From positions 1-38,017 of the forward strand of contig JASGUC010000010.1 in NCBI GenBank assembly GCA_030057915.1: a DNA stretch of 38,017 nt, read 5' to 3'. A program made the translations under genes and the position numbers. Positions 9,085-16,759 of this stretch are shown piece after piece. The notes beneath the pieces were generated by a model. It saw only the letters and a list, made by a program, of their open reading frames with translations. It made no database searches and was not told the DNA's origin. Positions within the stretch are counted from its first letter, which is position 1; each line of letters begins with the position of its first letter. This stretch comes from Pseudomonadota bacterium (GTDB lineage Bacteria > Desulfobacterota > Syntrophia > Syntrophales > UBA8958).

Positions 9085-9152
9085 AATAAGGTGCATGTTG
9101 GTCTGCAATACTCGAGAAGGAGAGAGAAACGGCAAAGAGCATGCACCTTATT
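9085..9152. repeat. 13-bp inverted repeat at the end of the glycan locus
   Basis: AATAAGGTGCATG at 9085-9097 is matched perfectly by CATGCACCTTATT at 9140-9152, with a 42-base loop. Allowing one bulge the stem extends outward by three bases. It sits between the convergent flippase and membrane-glycosyltransferase genes. The loop is long for a factor-independent terminator and no T-run follows, so it may instead be the scar of a small mobile element, or a weak bidirectional transcription stop. Confidence 0.55.
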
Positions 9153-9192
9153 ACCCTGTCCAGTTTTGGGGGAGTAGTCTGCGAGCAAATTT

Positions 9193-11094
9193 CTAGGACG
9201 GGCGCTTCTTTTTCAGATTCTCAAAAACATCCCTGTAATGGACCGCCATTTTATCATTACCTTTCAGGGCAAAAGCCCGGGACATCAAGAAAAAGGGCTC
9301 CAGCCGATTCGGATCCATTCTCAAAATCACACGGGCCTGACTGAGTGTTTCCTCGGCTTTACCCTGCTTCAGGAAAATCTCGCCCAGAATGACATGATAC
9401 TCCACATAGTCGGATTTGAGACGGATGGCCTCACCGGCCAGCAGTTCCGCATCGGCCCCCCGTTTTTCATGCATGGCCATTTGCGCCATAATGATGTAGG
9501 TAAAAGACATGGCCTTCTGCATGTAAATATCCGATGCCGAGGGCGGGCATATCTGCAGGGCTGCATGAAAATTTGGCCAGGACTTCTCATATTGTCGCAC
9601 ATAATAATAATACTGGCCGATCGCCGAGTACGTCAGGCATAGATGGCGAATACTTCCCGACATTTTCCCATTCAAGGCGGCCGTCAATTCCTTCATGCCC
9701 TCATCGAAATGGCCGGCATTCAGCAGCGCAAGGCCGTGGTTCTGTCGGGTGCGGTGCAGGTGCGGCATTTTCTGTGCGTTGTCGCTCCAGAGACTCAGTT
9801 CATCCCGGAAAATGTCATTTTGAATATAAACCGTTATCCCCTGCAAAATGAGGAAGAAAACCAATGACCCGCCAAGAATGATGAGAATCGTCTTTTTTGC
9901 CGACATTCGGTCCAGAAGATTAAGGGTGCCCAGGGCGACGGGCACGAAAAGCAGCAGGGATGGCAGGTAGTTCCGATGCAGATAGATCATCTCCAGCGAG
10001 GTGAACGAACCTTCAATCAAATGATTCAGTAGGAAAAAAAGAACGCAGAAGCAGATGAGAGGCTGCCGGCGGCTGTAAAGGATCAACAGGACGACGACCG
10101 CCCCCAATCCGAAAAACGCGAATATCGTATCGAAAGGCATGAAGAGGGATTTCGACACGACCATGTCGTCTATCAGCATCAACCGTGCGGAAATGGGATA
10201 AAAGAGCAGGGAAATATAATAGAAAAACACCCGTGGTTGCGACATCAATCTTTCCACAGCGGTAAATCCCCGCACGGAATAGTCCCCGATCACGCCCTTG
10301 ATATCGCCAAAAAACAGCAGACCGTATCCCAATAGCAGCAGCAGCAAGACGAACAGAATCCCCGCGCCTACCGCTAAATTCTTGCGGCTGAGGCCCCGGA
10401 TCAAAAGAAGCTCCATAAACAGGATGGATACGGGAAGCATGGCGGCATTCTCTTTCGTACCCAAGGACAGAAGCGCAGCGGCCAGGCACAGGGTATAACA
10501 AATGGTTCTTCCCCATCCCGTCTCCGCCGTGCATGCCTTCAAATACAGATACATCGCCGTCAGATAGAGCAGCGCGGCAAGGCTGGCCATTCTCTGCACG
10601 ATATAGGTAACGGCGAATACCTGCAGGGGATTGATGGCCCACAGCAACGCCGACAGCAATGCGATGGAATGGGCATAGTTCTCATACCGTCGGTAAAGCA
10701 GGGGCAGACGCAGGAGCTGCCGGACAAACAGATAGAGCAGAAATGCCGTCAGGACGTGGATGGCGAAATTGACGAGGTGATACCCGAAGACATTAGTGCC
10801 GCCGAAATAATAATTCAGGCCGAAACTGGCATAAGCGACCGGTCGGGACAGTTTGCCGGGCCCCAGGATGCCATATCCCGTTTGCGTGAGCGACGGCCAG
10901 CTCAGGTCCTTGATGCGGATGTGAGGATTTTCGACAATATTGGCAAAATCGTCAAAGTGCCAGGACGCCTGAAAACTGTTGCTGTAGATAATGAAAAGGA
11001 ATACGGACAGAAGCGCAAAAGCGCTCATGGCGTTGATCGCGATCCGGGATAAAGAAAACTGGCACAAAAAAAAATCTTTTTGCTTTAATGACAT
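9193..11094 (-). CDS. TMTC-like GT-C membrane protein with C-terminal TPRs
   Basis: A 633-aa protein. The N-terminal ~410 residues form about 10 membrane segments. The first periplasmic loop carries SWHFDDFANIVENPHI (acidic pair around 48-49), the hallmark of GT-C/PMT-type lipid-linked sugar transferases such as the TMTC/DUF1736 group. Residues from ~445 onward are TPR-like helical pairs (RTRQNHGLALLNAGHFDEGM; later AEYH/EIFLKQGKAEET-type repeats). It lies directly downstream of the pilin gene, so glycosylation of the pilin or another exported protein is plausible but inferred. I chose ATG 11094; an upstream TTG at 11112 falls inside the pilin terminator. No good ribosome site is visible for either. 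Confidence 0.72.
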   Translation of the reverse strand: MSLKQKDFFLCQFSLSRIAINAMSAFALLSVFLFIIYSNSFQASWHFDDFANIVENPHIRIKDLSWPSLTQTGYGILGPGKLSRPVAYASFGLNYYFGGTNVFGYHLVNFAIHVLTAFLLYLFVRQLLRLPLLYRRYENYAHSIALLSALLWAINPLQVFAVTYIVQRMASLAALLYLTAMYLYLKACTAETGWGRTICYTLCLAAALLSLGTKENAAMLPVSILFMELLLIRGLSRKNLAVGAGILFVLLLLLLGYGLLFFGDIKGVIGDYSVRGFTAVERLMSQPRVFFYYISLLFYPISARLMLIDDMVVSKSLFMPFDTIFAFFGLGAVVVLLILYSRRQPLICFCVLFFLLNHLIEGSFTSLEMIYLHRNYLPSLLLFVPVALGTLNLLDRMSAKKTILIILGGSLVFFLILQGITVYIQNDIFRDELSLWSDNAQKMPHLHRTRQNHGLALLNAGHFDEGMKELTAALNGKMSGSIRHLCLTYSAIGQYYYYVRQYEKSWPNFHAALQICPPSASDIYMQKAMSFTYIIMAQMAMHEKRGADAELLAGEAIRLKSDYVEYHVILGEIFLKQGKAEETLSQARVILRMDPNRLEPFFLMSRAFALKGNDKMAVHYRDVFENLKKKRPS

Positions 11095-11098
11095 AGGC

Positions 11099-11132
11099 AA
11101 AAAAAAGGGCAAGGCCGAGCAAAACCTTGCCC
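11099..11132 (-). terminator. Factor-independent terminator after the pilin gene
   Basis: On the minus strand GGGCAAGG (11132-11125) pairs perfectly with CCTTGCCC (11114-11107) around a 10-base loop and is followed by eight T residues. It ends the pilin transcript 20 bases after its stop codon and just before the TMTC-like gene. That downstream gene is therefore probably read only by partial readthrough. Confidence 0.88.
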
Positions 11133-11151
11133 CTTAAGAAACAGACAAGAA

Positions 11152-11526
11152 TTAGCTGCGCGTAACCGTTCCTGCAGCGTCGATTGTAAACGTCGAACCG
11201 CCTGCCTCATGCTTTGCTGTGGCGGTAAAGCCCCCAACCGTTCCACCACAAGCGGTAAACGTGACATTGTTGGAGACTCGAAGGCCAAAACCAGCCAGAT
11301 CACCCGTATTGGCAACGGTGCCGGTCGGGTTTTCCGAGAAATAGGCCTGCGCGGCCGTATAGGCATTCTTCACATCGGACTGAGCCGCGGCGCTGTAGCC
11401 CCTGGCTCTATACGCCGTAAACTGCGGGATGGCGATGGCGGCCAGGATACCGATGATGGCGATGACGATCATGAGTTCGATGAGGGTGAAACCCTTCTGT
11501 CCTTTTCTTTTCCTGAATACTTTCAT
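11152..11526 (-). CDS. pilA: Type IV major pilin (PilA-like)
   Basis: A 124-aa prepilin with a 12-residue positively charged leader ending in Gly. Cleavage before Phe would give a 112-aa mature protein starting [20 protein letters not shown], with Glu5 needed for assembly. The first 51 mature residues closely follow the short Geobacter-type pilin, with aromatics at F1, F24, Y27, Y32 and F51, plus extra Y44 and Y50. A further four Phe lie in the C-terminal half. Only one Cys (81) is present, so there is no disulfide loop. The globular part is Gly/Thr-rich and smaller than in typical type IVa pilins. The ribosome site is AGGAGA/AGGAAAG. It has its own sigma-54 promoter and terminator. It could be the main fibre subunit or a specialised conductive pilin. 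Confidence 0.92.
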   Translation of the reverse strand: MKVFRKRKGQKGFTLIELMIVIAIIGILAAIAIPQFTAYRARGYSAAAQSDVKNAYTAAQAYFSENPTGTVANTGDLAGFGLRVSNNVTFTACGGTVGGFTATAKHEAGGSTFTIDAAGTVTRS

Positions 11527-11662
11527 GTTCTTTCCTTTCTCCTAAAGGTTTGATTGGTTAATTGTTTGTCATTTGTTTCCTGCCGTCGGTTTTTACGCCC
11601 TTCGATCACCTCCTCCGTCGTTATTTTGAATCGGTTTTAGAATTTCCTTTGGCTTCCTTCTC

Positions 11663-11678
11663 AGCAATTGACATGCCA
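11663..11678 (-). promoter_or_regulatory. Sigma-54 (-24/-12) promoter of the pilin gene
   Basis: On the minus strand TGGCATGTCAATTGCT matches the sigma-54 consensus, with the invariant GG and GC separated by exactly 10 bases. Transcription would start around 11652, giving a ~125-base leader before the ATG at 11526. This implies control by an enhancer-binding protein such as PilR, as in other deltaproteobacterial pilA genes. No regulator gene is in the window. Confidence 0.85.
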
Positions 11679-12024
11679 GGTCAGCCCATCAGGCGTCAGC
11701 TTTCCCGTTGGGATTTAAGAGGTCTGAAATCCTTCGTGTATTATTCCCGGCAACACGCCCGCACCTGTCGTCGTCGTTGGCGGCTTTTCACCGCTGGGCC
11801 GTCGGATTGTCGGGGATTTTTAACACCTGCTGGTGATTTCCACCACCAAGCTAAGGGGATGGCAGGGTGGGAGTCAGTTTGATCTCTACAGGAATGAGTT
11901 TTCCATCCATTGGGCGGCGGTTCTGCTCATGGTGGGCTTCAGAAGACGGGAAACATACATGCTGGATATTCTAAAATTGAATATTATAATTGTCAAGAAT
12001 AGGTTTGTAGATTTGGGGGCATAG
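11679..12024. other. Intergenic stretch upstream of the pilin promoter
   Basis: About 345 bases with no believable gene. Enhancer sites for a PilR-like activator would be expected here but cannot be recognised. A TATAAT box at 11985-11990 could serve the plus-strand queD operon, but I see no good -35 at the right distance. Confidence 0.4.
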
Positions 12025-12149
12025 ATTTGAGGTCAGGTCTTTATTTTAGCGTTTTTGCTCATCATGCCAGGAAATGGACTCGCGAGCCCTCATGAGGGTG
12101 ATGAGTTGAGACCCGGCTAAGATAGGCATTTTATCCATTGACCCCAAAT
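12025..12149. repeat. 125-bp REP/MITE-like palindromic element
   Basis: The ends are imperfect 11-base inverted repeats (ATTTGAGGTCA at 12025-12035, TGACCCCAAAT at 12139-12149; 10/11 matched). Inside are nested arms TTAGC/GCTAA (12046-12050, 12116-12120) and CTCATCA/TGATGAG (12058-12064, 12099-12105). A 12-base palindrome CCCTCATGAGGG sits at 12087-12098. The whole would fold as one long hairpin. It has no coding capacity and looks like a non-autonomous mobile repeat of the kind moved by REP-associated (Y1) transposases. It lies 57 bases upstream of queD. Confidence 0.6.
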
Positions 12150-12205
12150 GGGATTGTGGCTATATCGGAATGGGGAGAACGGTCAAGAACAGGAGGAAGC
12201 AGGCC

Positions 12206-12574
12206 ATGTACGAGGTGACGATCAAGAAATCCTTTGCCGCCGCCCATATCCTCAAGGAGATCGGGGGGAAGTGCGAGGACCTCCACGGTCATAATTTCCT
12301 CGTGGAGGTCACCGTCGCGGGAGATCGTCTCAACGACGAGGAAATCCTCATCGATTTTCGGGACCTGAAGCGGTGGACCAACGAGATCCTCGAGGAGCTG
12401 GATCACAAATACTTGAATGAGGTGGAGGCCTTCCGGGATGTCAATCCTTCCTCGGAGCGGGTGGCGAAACACATTCATGACCGCCTGGTGCCGCTGGTCC
12501 AGGCGGCGAATCTGCGGGTGGCGGGTGTGACGGTCTGGGAATCGGACAACGCCCGGGTGACCTACCGGCCATGA
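12206..12574 (+). CDS. queD: 6-carboxy-tetrahydropterin synthase (QueD)
   Basis: A 122-aa PTPS-family protein that converts dihydroneopterin triphosphate to 6-carboxy-5,6,7,8-tetrahydropterin in preQ0/queuosine synthesis. The zinc ligands are His14 (SFAAAH) and His27/His29 (LHGH). Cys23 in [10 protein letters not shown] is the catalytic cysteine of the QueD subgroup. LDHKYLN and the substrate-pterin Glu in [13 protein letters not shown] are also present. ATG 12206 is chosen because AGGAGG (12191-12196) sits nine bases before it; longer frames lack this. It overlaps folE2 by four bases (ATGA). The folE2 product makes its substrate, which supports the assignment over eukaryote-type PTPS. Confidence 0.92.
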   Translation: MYEVTIKKSFAAAHILKEIGGKCEDLHGHNFLVEVTVAGDRLNDEEILIDFRDLKRWTNEILEELDHKYLNEVEAFRDVNPSSERVAKHIHDRLVPLVQAANLRVAGVTVWESDNARVTYRP

Positions 12575-13338
12575 TCGACGTCCAAAACCGCCGGGATCAC
12601 CGGAACATCGAGATCACCAAGGTGGGCGTCAAGGGGATCAAGTACCCCATCATCGTCCTGGACCGGGCCCACGGCACCCAGCCGGTGAACGCCACGATCA
12701 ACATGTACGTCAACCTACCCCATCATTTCAAGGGGACCCACATGAGCCGATTCGTGGAAATCCTCAACGAATTCAGGGGTCAGATCAATATCAAGACCTT
12801 CCACGTGATCCTGGAGAAGGTGCGGGAGAAGCTCCGGGCCGAATCGGCCCACATGGAGATCCTCTTCCCCTATTTCATCGAGAAGACGGCGCCCATGTCC
12901 AGGGCGAAGAGCCTCATGGAATACAAGTGCCTCTTCTGCGGCGCCCTGAACGACCAGGGGAGGGACTTCCAGGTGGGCGTCATCGTTCCCGTGACGACGC
13001 TCTGCCCCTGCTCCAAGGAGATCAGCGAGCGGGGGGCCCACAATCAGCGCAGCATCGTCACCGTCAAGGTGCGGTTCCGGAAATTCTTCTGGATCGAGGA
13101 TCTCATCCGCATCGTGGAGGATTCGGCCAGCGGCGAGGTCTATTCCCTCCTCAAGCGCCCGGACGAGAAGTTCGTCACGGAGCGGGCCTACGAAAATCCC
13201 ATGTTCGTCGAGGATGTGGTCCGGAACGTCGCCGCCCGCCTGAAGGAACACGACAACTTCCCCTCCTACACCGTGGAGGCGGAGAACTTCGAGAGCATCC
13301 ACAACCACAGCGCCTATGCCTATGTGGAGGGAAAATGA
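12571..13338 (+). CDS. folE2: GTP cyclohydrolase FolE2 (type IB)
   Basis: A 255-aa GTP cyclohydrolase IB (COG1469), which opens GTP to 7,8-dihydroneopterin triphosphate, the entry compound for both folate and queuosine. The family motif [12 protein letters not shown] is at 141-152, with the metal/catalytic Cys147; HNQRS follows at 157. The C-terminal '[17 protein letters not shown]' block carries the conserved acidic and His residues. Length is normal. FolE2 uses metals other than zinc and commonly replaces FolE under zinc limitation. Here it is fused into an operon with queD and nadE by ATGA overlaps on both sides, so it is probably the constitutive supply for queuosine. Confidence 0.93.
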   Translation: MIDVQNRRDHRNIEITKVGVKGIKYPIIVLDRAHGTQPVNATINMYVNLPHHFKGTHMSRFVEILNEFRGQINIKTFHVILEKVREKLRAESAHMEILFPYFIEKTAPMSRAKSLMEYKCLFCGALNDQGRDFQVGVIVPVTTLCPCSKEISERGAHNQRSIVTVKVRFRKFFWIEDLIRIVEDSASGEVYSLLKRPDEKFVTERAYENPMFVEDVVRNVAARLKEHDNFPSYTVEAENFESIHNHSAYAYVEGK

Positions 13339-15503
13339 CAAAAGCGACGAAGGGGAATGACTTCTTCAACATCTACGAGCACGGCTTTATCCGCGCCGCC
13401 GTTTGCATCCCCGAGGTGAAGGTGGCCGATGTGGATTTCAACGTCCGGGCCACGATAAGGCTGGCCCGGCGGGCGGCGGCCGCCCACGCCGTCTTCGCCC
13501 TCTTCCCCGAGCTGGGGGTCTCGGCTTATTCCAACGAGGACCTCTTCCACCAGGAGGCCCTCCTCCGGGCCGTCCGGGAAGGGCTGGGGCGGATAGTCGC
13601 CTCCTCCCGGAGACTCCGGCCGGTGATCGTCGTCGGGGCCCCCCTGGAGGCGGAGGGCCGCCTCTTCAACTGCGGCCTCGTCATCCACCGGGGCCGGATC
13701 CTCGGCGTCGCCGTCAAGTCCTATCTGCCCAACCACCGGGAATTCCATGAACATCGCCACTTCACCCCCGCACAGGAGGCCGTCGTCGCGGCCATCGACC
13801 TCTGCGGCCAGGAAGGCGTCCCCTTCGGGGCAGACCTGATCTTCACGGCGCGGAACATCCCCCGCTGCCGCTTCTACCTCGAGTTCGGCGAGGATCTCCA
13901 GGTCCCCGTCCCGCCCTCCAGTTTCGCCGCCCTGGCCGGGGCGACGCTCATCGGCAATCTCTCGGCGTCGCACGCGACCGTCGGGAAGGCGGACTACCGC
14001 CGCGGCCTGGCGGCCAATCAGTCGGCCCGGGGCGTCGTCGCCTATCTCTCCACCGCGGCCGGACCGGGGGAATCGACGACGGACCTGGCCTGGGACGGTC
14101 ACGCCATGATCCACGAAAACGGCGATATGCTGGCGGAATCGGTTCGCTTCGCCCCGGAGGAGCAGATCGTCTTTGCCGACATCGATCTGGACCGCCTGGC
14201 CCAGGAGCGGATGCGCCTGACGAGCTTCAGCCGGAACGCCCGAACCCACCGCGACCGGGTGCGGGCCTTCCGGCACATCGACTTCGAGTTGGAGGTCCCC
14301 CGGGGAGAGCGCATCCTGCTGGCCCGGGAATACCCCCGGTTCCCTTACGTCCCCGCCGACCCCGCCAGGCGGGATCAGCGCTGCCGCGAGGTCTTCAACA
14401 TCCAGGTCCAGGGGCTGGCCAAGCGGCTCCGGGCGGCGGAGATCGACAACCTGGTCATCGGCGTTTCCGGAGGTCTGGATTCCACCCAGGCCCTCCTTGT
14501 GGCGGCCCGGACCATGGATGCCCTCAAACGGCCCCGGAGCAACATCAAGGCCTACACCATGCCGGGCTTCGCCACGACGGAGACGACCTACAACAATGCC
14601 CTCCGGTTGATGAAGGTCCTGGGGGCGGAGGCCAACGAGCTGGACATCCGCCCAAGCTGCCTCCAGATGTTCCGGGATGTGGGGCACCCCTTCGCGGAGG
14701 GGAAGCCGGTTTACGATATCACCTTCGAGAACATCCAGGCGGGGGAGCGGACCTCCCACCTCTTCCGGCTGGCCAACATGCACCAGGCCCTGGTGACGGG
14801 CACGGGCGATCTGAGCGAACTGGCCCTGGGGTGGTGCACCTACGGCGTCGGCGATCACATGTCCCACTACAACGTCAATGCCGGCGTTCCCAAGACCCTG
14901 ATCCGGCGCCTGATCAGATGGGTGGCCGACGCGGCGCTGTTTTCTCCCGAGACGTCGGCGGTGCTTGACGACATCCTCGAGACGGAGATCAGCCCGGAAC
15001 TCATCCCCGGCGCCGACGACACAGGTCCCCTAAACCGCGCCGTTACTGGCGTGGCGGACGTGGGCGGTTCGGATGGTTTGAGGGAAGGCGGCATGGCAGG
15101 CGCTACGGGTATGGGGGCCCAGCCGGCCCAGAAGACCGAGGCAGTGATCGGCCCCTTCGATCTCCAGGATTTCCACAATTATTACATCACCCGCTTCGGC
15201 TACCTGCCGACGAAGGTCGCCTTCCTGGCCTACTGCGCCTGGCGGGACGTCGCACGGGGCGTCTGGCCGGATGTCCCGAAGGAGGAGCGACGCCGCTACA
15301 CCATGGGAGAGATCAAGCGCTGGCTGGAGGTTTATCTGTATCGCTTCTTCAAGACCAGCCAGTTCAAGCGCTCCTGCGTCCCCAACGGTCCGAAGGTGGG
15401 CGACGGAGGCGCCCTGTCCCCCCGGGGGGATTACCGGGCCCCCAGCGACAGCGAGGCCGCGGTCTGGCTGGAGAACCTCCGGCTTGTGCCGGACGAGGAC
15501 TGA
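13335..15503 (+). CDS. nadE: NAD+ synthetase with a degenerate glutaminase domain
   Basis: A 722-aa two-domain NadE. The N-terminal nitrilase-type domain (1-~330) should release ammonia from glutamine. The C-terminal PP-loop domain (IGVSGGLDS around 372-380) adenylates nicotinate-adenine dinucleotide and amidates it. In the nitrilase domain Glu59 ([10 protein letters not shown]) and Lys128 ([11 protein letters not shown]) are intact. The nucleophile position in the 'VEICEDLW' motif, however, reads LEFGEDLQ, so Gly185 (GGC at 13887) replaces Cys. The synthetase domain retains family blocks ([30 protein letters not shown]) but has a ~35-residue Gly/Ala-rich insertion near 562-600. The protein probably depends on free ammonia. 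The start overlaps the folE2 stop. Confidence 0.9.
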   Translation: MTKATKGNDFFNIYEHGFIRAAVCIPEVKVADVDFNVRATIRLARRAAAAHAVFALFPELGVSAYSNEDLFHQEALLRAVREGLGRIVASSRRLRPVIVVGAPLEAEGRLFNCGLVIHRGRILGVAVKSYLPNHREFHEHRHFTPAQEAVVAAIDLCGQEGVPFGADLIFTARNIPRCRFYLEFGEDLQVPVPPSSFAALAGATLIGNLSASHATVGKADYRRGLAANQSARGVVAYLSTAAGPGESTTDLAWDGHAMIHENGDMLAESVRFAPEEQIVFADIDLDRLAQERMRLTSFSRNARTHRDRVRAFRHIDFELEVPRGERILLAREYPRFPYVPADPARRDQRCREVFNIQVQGLAKRLRAAEIDNLVIGVSGGLDSTQALLVAARTMDALKRPRSNIKAYTMPGFATTETTYNNALRLMKVLGAEANELDIRPSCLQMFRDVGHPFAEGKPVYDITFENIQAGERTSHLFRLANMHQALVTGTGDLSELALGWCTYGVGDHMSHYNVNAGVPKTLIRRLIRWVADAALFSPETSAVLDDILETEISPELIPGADDTGPLNRAVTGVADVGGSDGLREGGMAGATGMGAQPAQKTEAVIGPFDLQDFHNYYITRFGYLPTKVAFLAYCAWRDVARGVWPDVPKEERRRYTMGEIKRWLEVYLYRFFKTSQFKRSCVPNGPKVGDGGALSPRGDYRAPSDSEAAVWLENLRLVPDED

Positions 15504-15579
15504 GTACTGCCTTTTATGATTACGGTGACTAAGGCGCGGGGATGACCCCGGGGGATAAAGATAAGGGGAGGTGCAAGAG

Positions 15580-15780
15580 ATGAGACGACAGCAATATAAG
15601 GACTTCGACGCCACGGAGCTTTTCTGCCCCCGCTGCCGGCGGTCCGTGCCGGTCCGCAAGCGGCTGCTCCTGGTCCTGTCCGAAGGGGAAAAATACGACT
15701 ACATCTGCGTTTACTGCGGGACCTCCGCCGGCGACAAGCTGGTGAAGGACAAGGAGGGGGGAAAGATCGTCCTCGGCTGA
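15580..15780 (+). CDS. Small zinc-ribbon protein
   Basis: A 66-aa basic protein with two Cys pairs, CPRC (near residue 19) and CVYC (near 48), flanking a short beta-rich stretch VRKRLLLVLSEGEKYDY. This is a compact zinc-ribbon. Similar short 'cytoplasmic proteins' occur in deltaproteobacteria, to my recollection without known function. The ATG at 15580 is preceded by AGGGGAGG at good distance (an upstream GTG at 15571 overlaps that site). It follows nadE by 76 bases. Possible roles are nucleic-acid or protein binding; no function is claimed. Confidence 0.75.
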   Translation: MRRQQYKDFDATELFCPRCRRSVPVRKRLLLVLSEGEKYDYICVYCGTSAGDKLVKDKEGGKIVLG

Positions 15781-15820
15781 TTCACGAACCCGCCTCACAA
15801 GAGGCGCCCTTTGAAAAAAA

Positions 15821-15848
15821 GGCCGCCGCCCCATGTGGGACGGCGGCC
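15821..15848 (-). terminator. Terminator of the CoA-transferase operon
   Basis: GGCCGCCG (15821-15828) pairs with CGGCGGCC (15841-15848), with further GC pairs inside. On the minus strand the stem is followed by seven T residues, a textbook factor-independent terminator for the CoA-transferase genes. In the plus direction only CGTTCTTT follows, so it may also stop the small zinc-ribbon gene weakly. Confidence 0.85.
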
Positions 15849-15968
15849 TCGTTCTTTGGGTTTCCGACGTGTCGTATTACCCGGCGGGTCGCGCCGGGAT
15901 TCCTTCCTCCTCCGCCGTCGCGCCGGGGCATGATCCCCGTCCCTGTCCGGCGGCGGCCCGAGGGGCCT

Positions 15969-16739
15969 TTAGCGGCCGATGACGTAGCGATAGGGGTCGA
16001 TCTCATCCCGGAGGATTCTCAGTTCCTCTTCCGTGGGAGGCGCGTTATCCACGAGCTTGTCGGCCTTGAGGAGTTCGAAGCCGCAGTTGTCCCGCACGTC
16101 CTTCTCGGAATAACCGGGGTTGATGGCGATGATCCGCATCCGCTTGGATTCCGGTTCAAAGTCCATGACGGCCATGTTCGTAATGATCTTGTAGGGGCCG
16201 GCGCCCAGGGGCAGACCGGATTTGGCGCGGGAATCGCCGCCTTCCAGCCAGCCGGGGGTGGTGATATAGGAGCACCTCTCGGTGAAGCGCTTGGGATCCT
16301 GGGGGGTCATGACCATCATGCGCCAGCAGAAGGACGCGAAGTCATTGGCGCCGCCACTGCCGGGGAAGCGGACCTTCGGCTTCTGGTGGTCCGGACCGAT
16401 GCGGGTGGAATTCAGGTTGCCGTACATGTCGATCTGAGCGCCGCCGAGGAAGGTGTAGTCCAACATGCCGCGGCAGGCGGTTTCCATGATCTCGGGCATA
16501 CTGCTGGCCATGAGGGCCTTCCAGGTCGTCCGGGAGTCGCCGACGGAAATGGGCATCTCGGGGATCAGGGGAGCAGCGCCGCCCGCCTCGAAGAGGATAA
16601 CCAGGTTCGGCGAGTGGGCCTTCTGGGCAAGCATGGCGGCCGCGCAGGGAGCGCCGGTCCCGACGCCGACGGAGGCGCCGTCCTCGAGTTCCCTCGCCGC
16701 GGTGCAGATCATCAGTTCCATTGTATTGTAGTTTGCCAT
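15969..16739 (-). CDS. CoA-transferase subunit B (glutaconate type)
   Basis: A 256-aa class I CoA-transferase beta subunit of the glutaconate/3-oxoacid group. Motifs in order are GVGTGAPCAAAMLAQ, ILFEAGGAAP (its Glu aligns with the catalytic glutamate that forms the thioester), MPISVGDSRTT, LGGAQIDMYGNLNSTRIG and RFPGSGGANDFA. It moves CoA between an acyl-CoA and a free dicarboxylic or oxo acid in the cytoplasm, paired with subunit A just upstream (20-base gap). ATG 16739 is chosen for its GGAGGAGAG ribosome site; a longer start at 16787 would overlap subunit A. Retention of the Glu favours a true transferase over AibAB-like decarboxylases. Substrate is inferred only. Confidence 0.87.
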   Translation of the reverse strand: MANYNTMELMICTAARELEDGASVGVGTGAPCAAAMLAQKAHSPNLVILFEAGGAAPLIPEMPISVGDSRTTWKALMASSMPEIMETACRGMLDYTFLGGAQIDMYGNLNSTRIGPDHQKPKVRFPGSGGANDFASFCWRMMVMTPQDPKRFTERCSYITTPGWLEGGDSRAKSGLPLGAGPYKIITNMAVMDFEPESKRMRIIAINPGYSEKDVRDNCGFELLKADKLVDNAPPTEEELRILRDEIDPYRYVIGR

Positions 16740-16759
16740 AATCTCTTCTCTCCTCCTTT

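Noticed and set aside
9067..9192. Ordinary factor-independent terminator for the flippase gene
   Set aside because: The inverted repeat there has a 42-base loop and no following T-run, so I listed it as a repeat instead.
11562..12024. Short plus-strand open frames upstream of queD
   Set aside because: No ribosome site, no similarity, and they overlap the sigma-54 promoter region of the pilin gene.
12927..13334. Very long open frame running from inside folE2 into nadE
   Set aside because: The part before 13335 is Arg/Pro/Gly-rich shadow sequence of folE2. The true nadE start is the ATG overlapping the folE2 stop.
13320..14867. 515-codon minus-strand open frame opposite nadE
   Set aside because: A shadow of high-GC coding sequence without recognisable domains or start signals.
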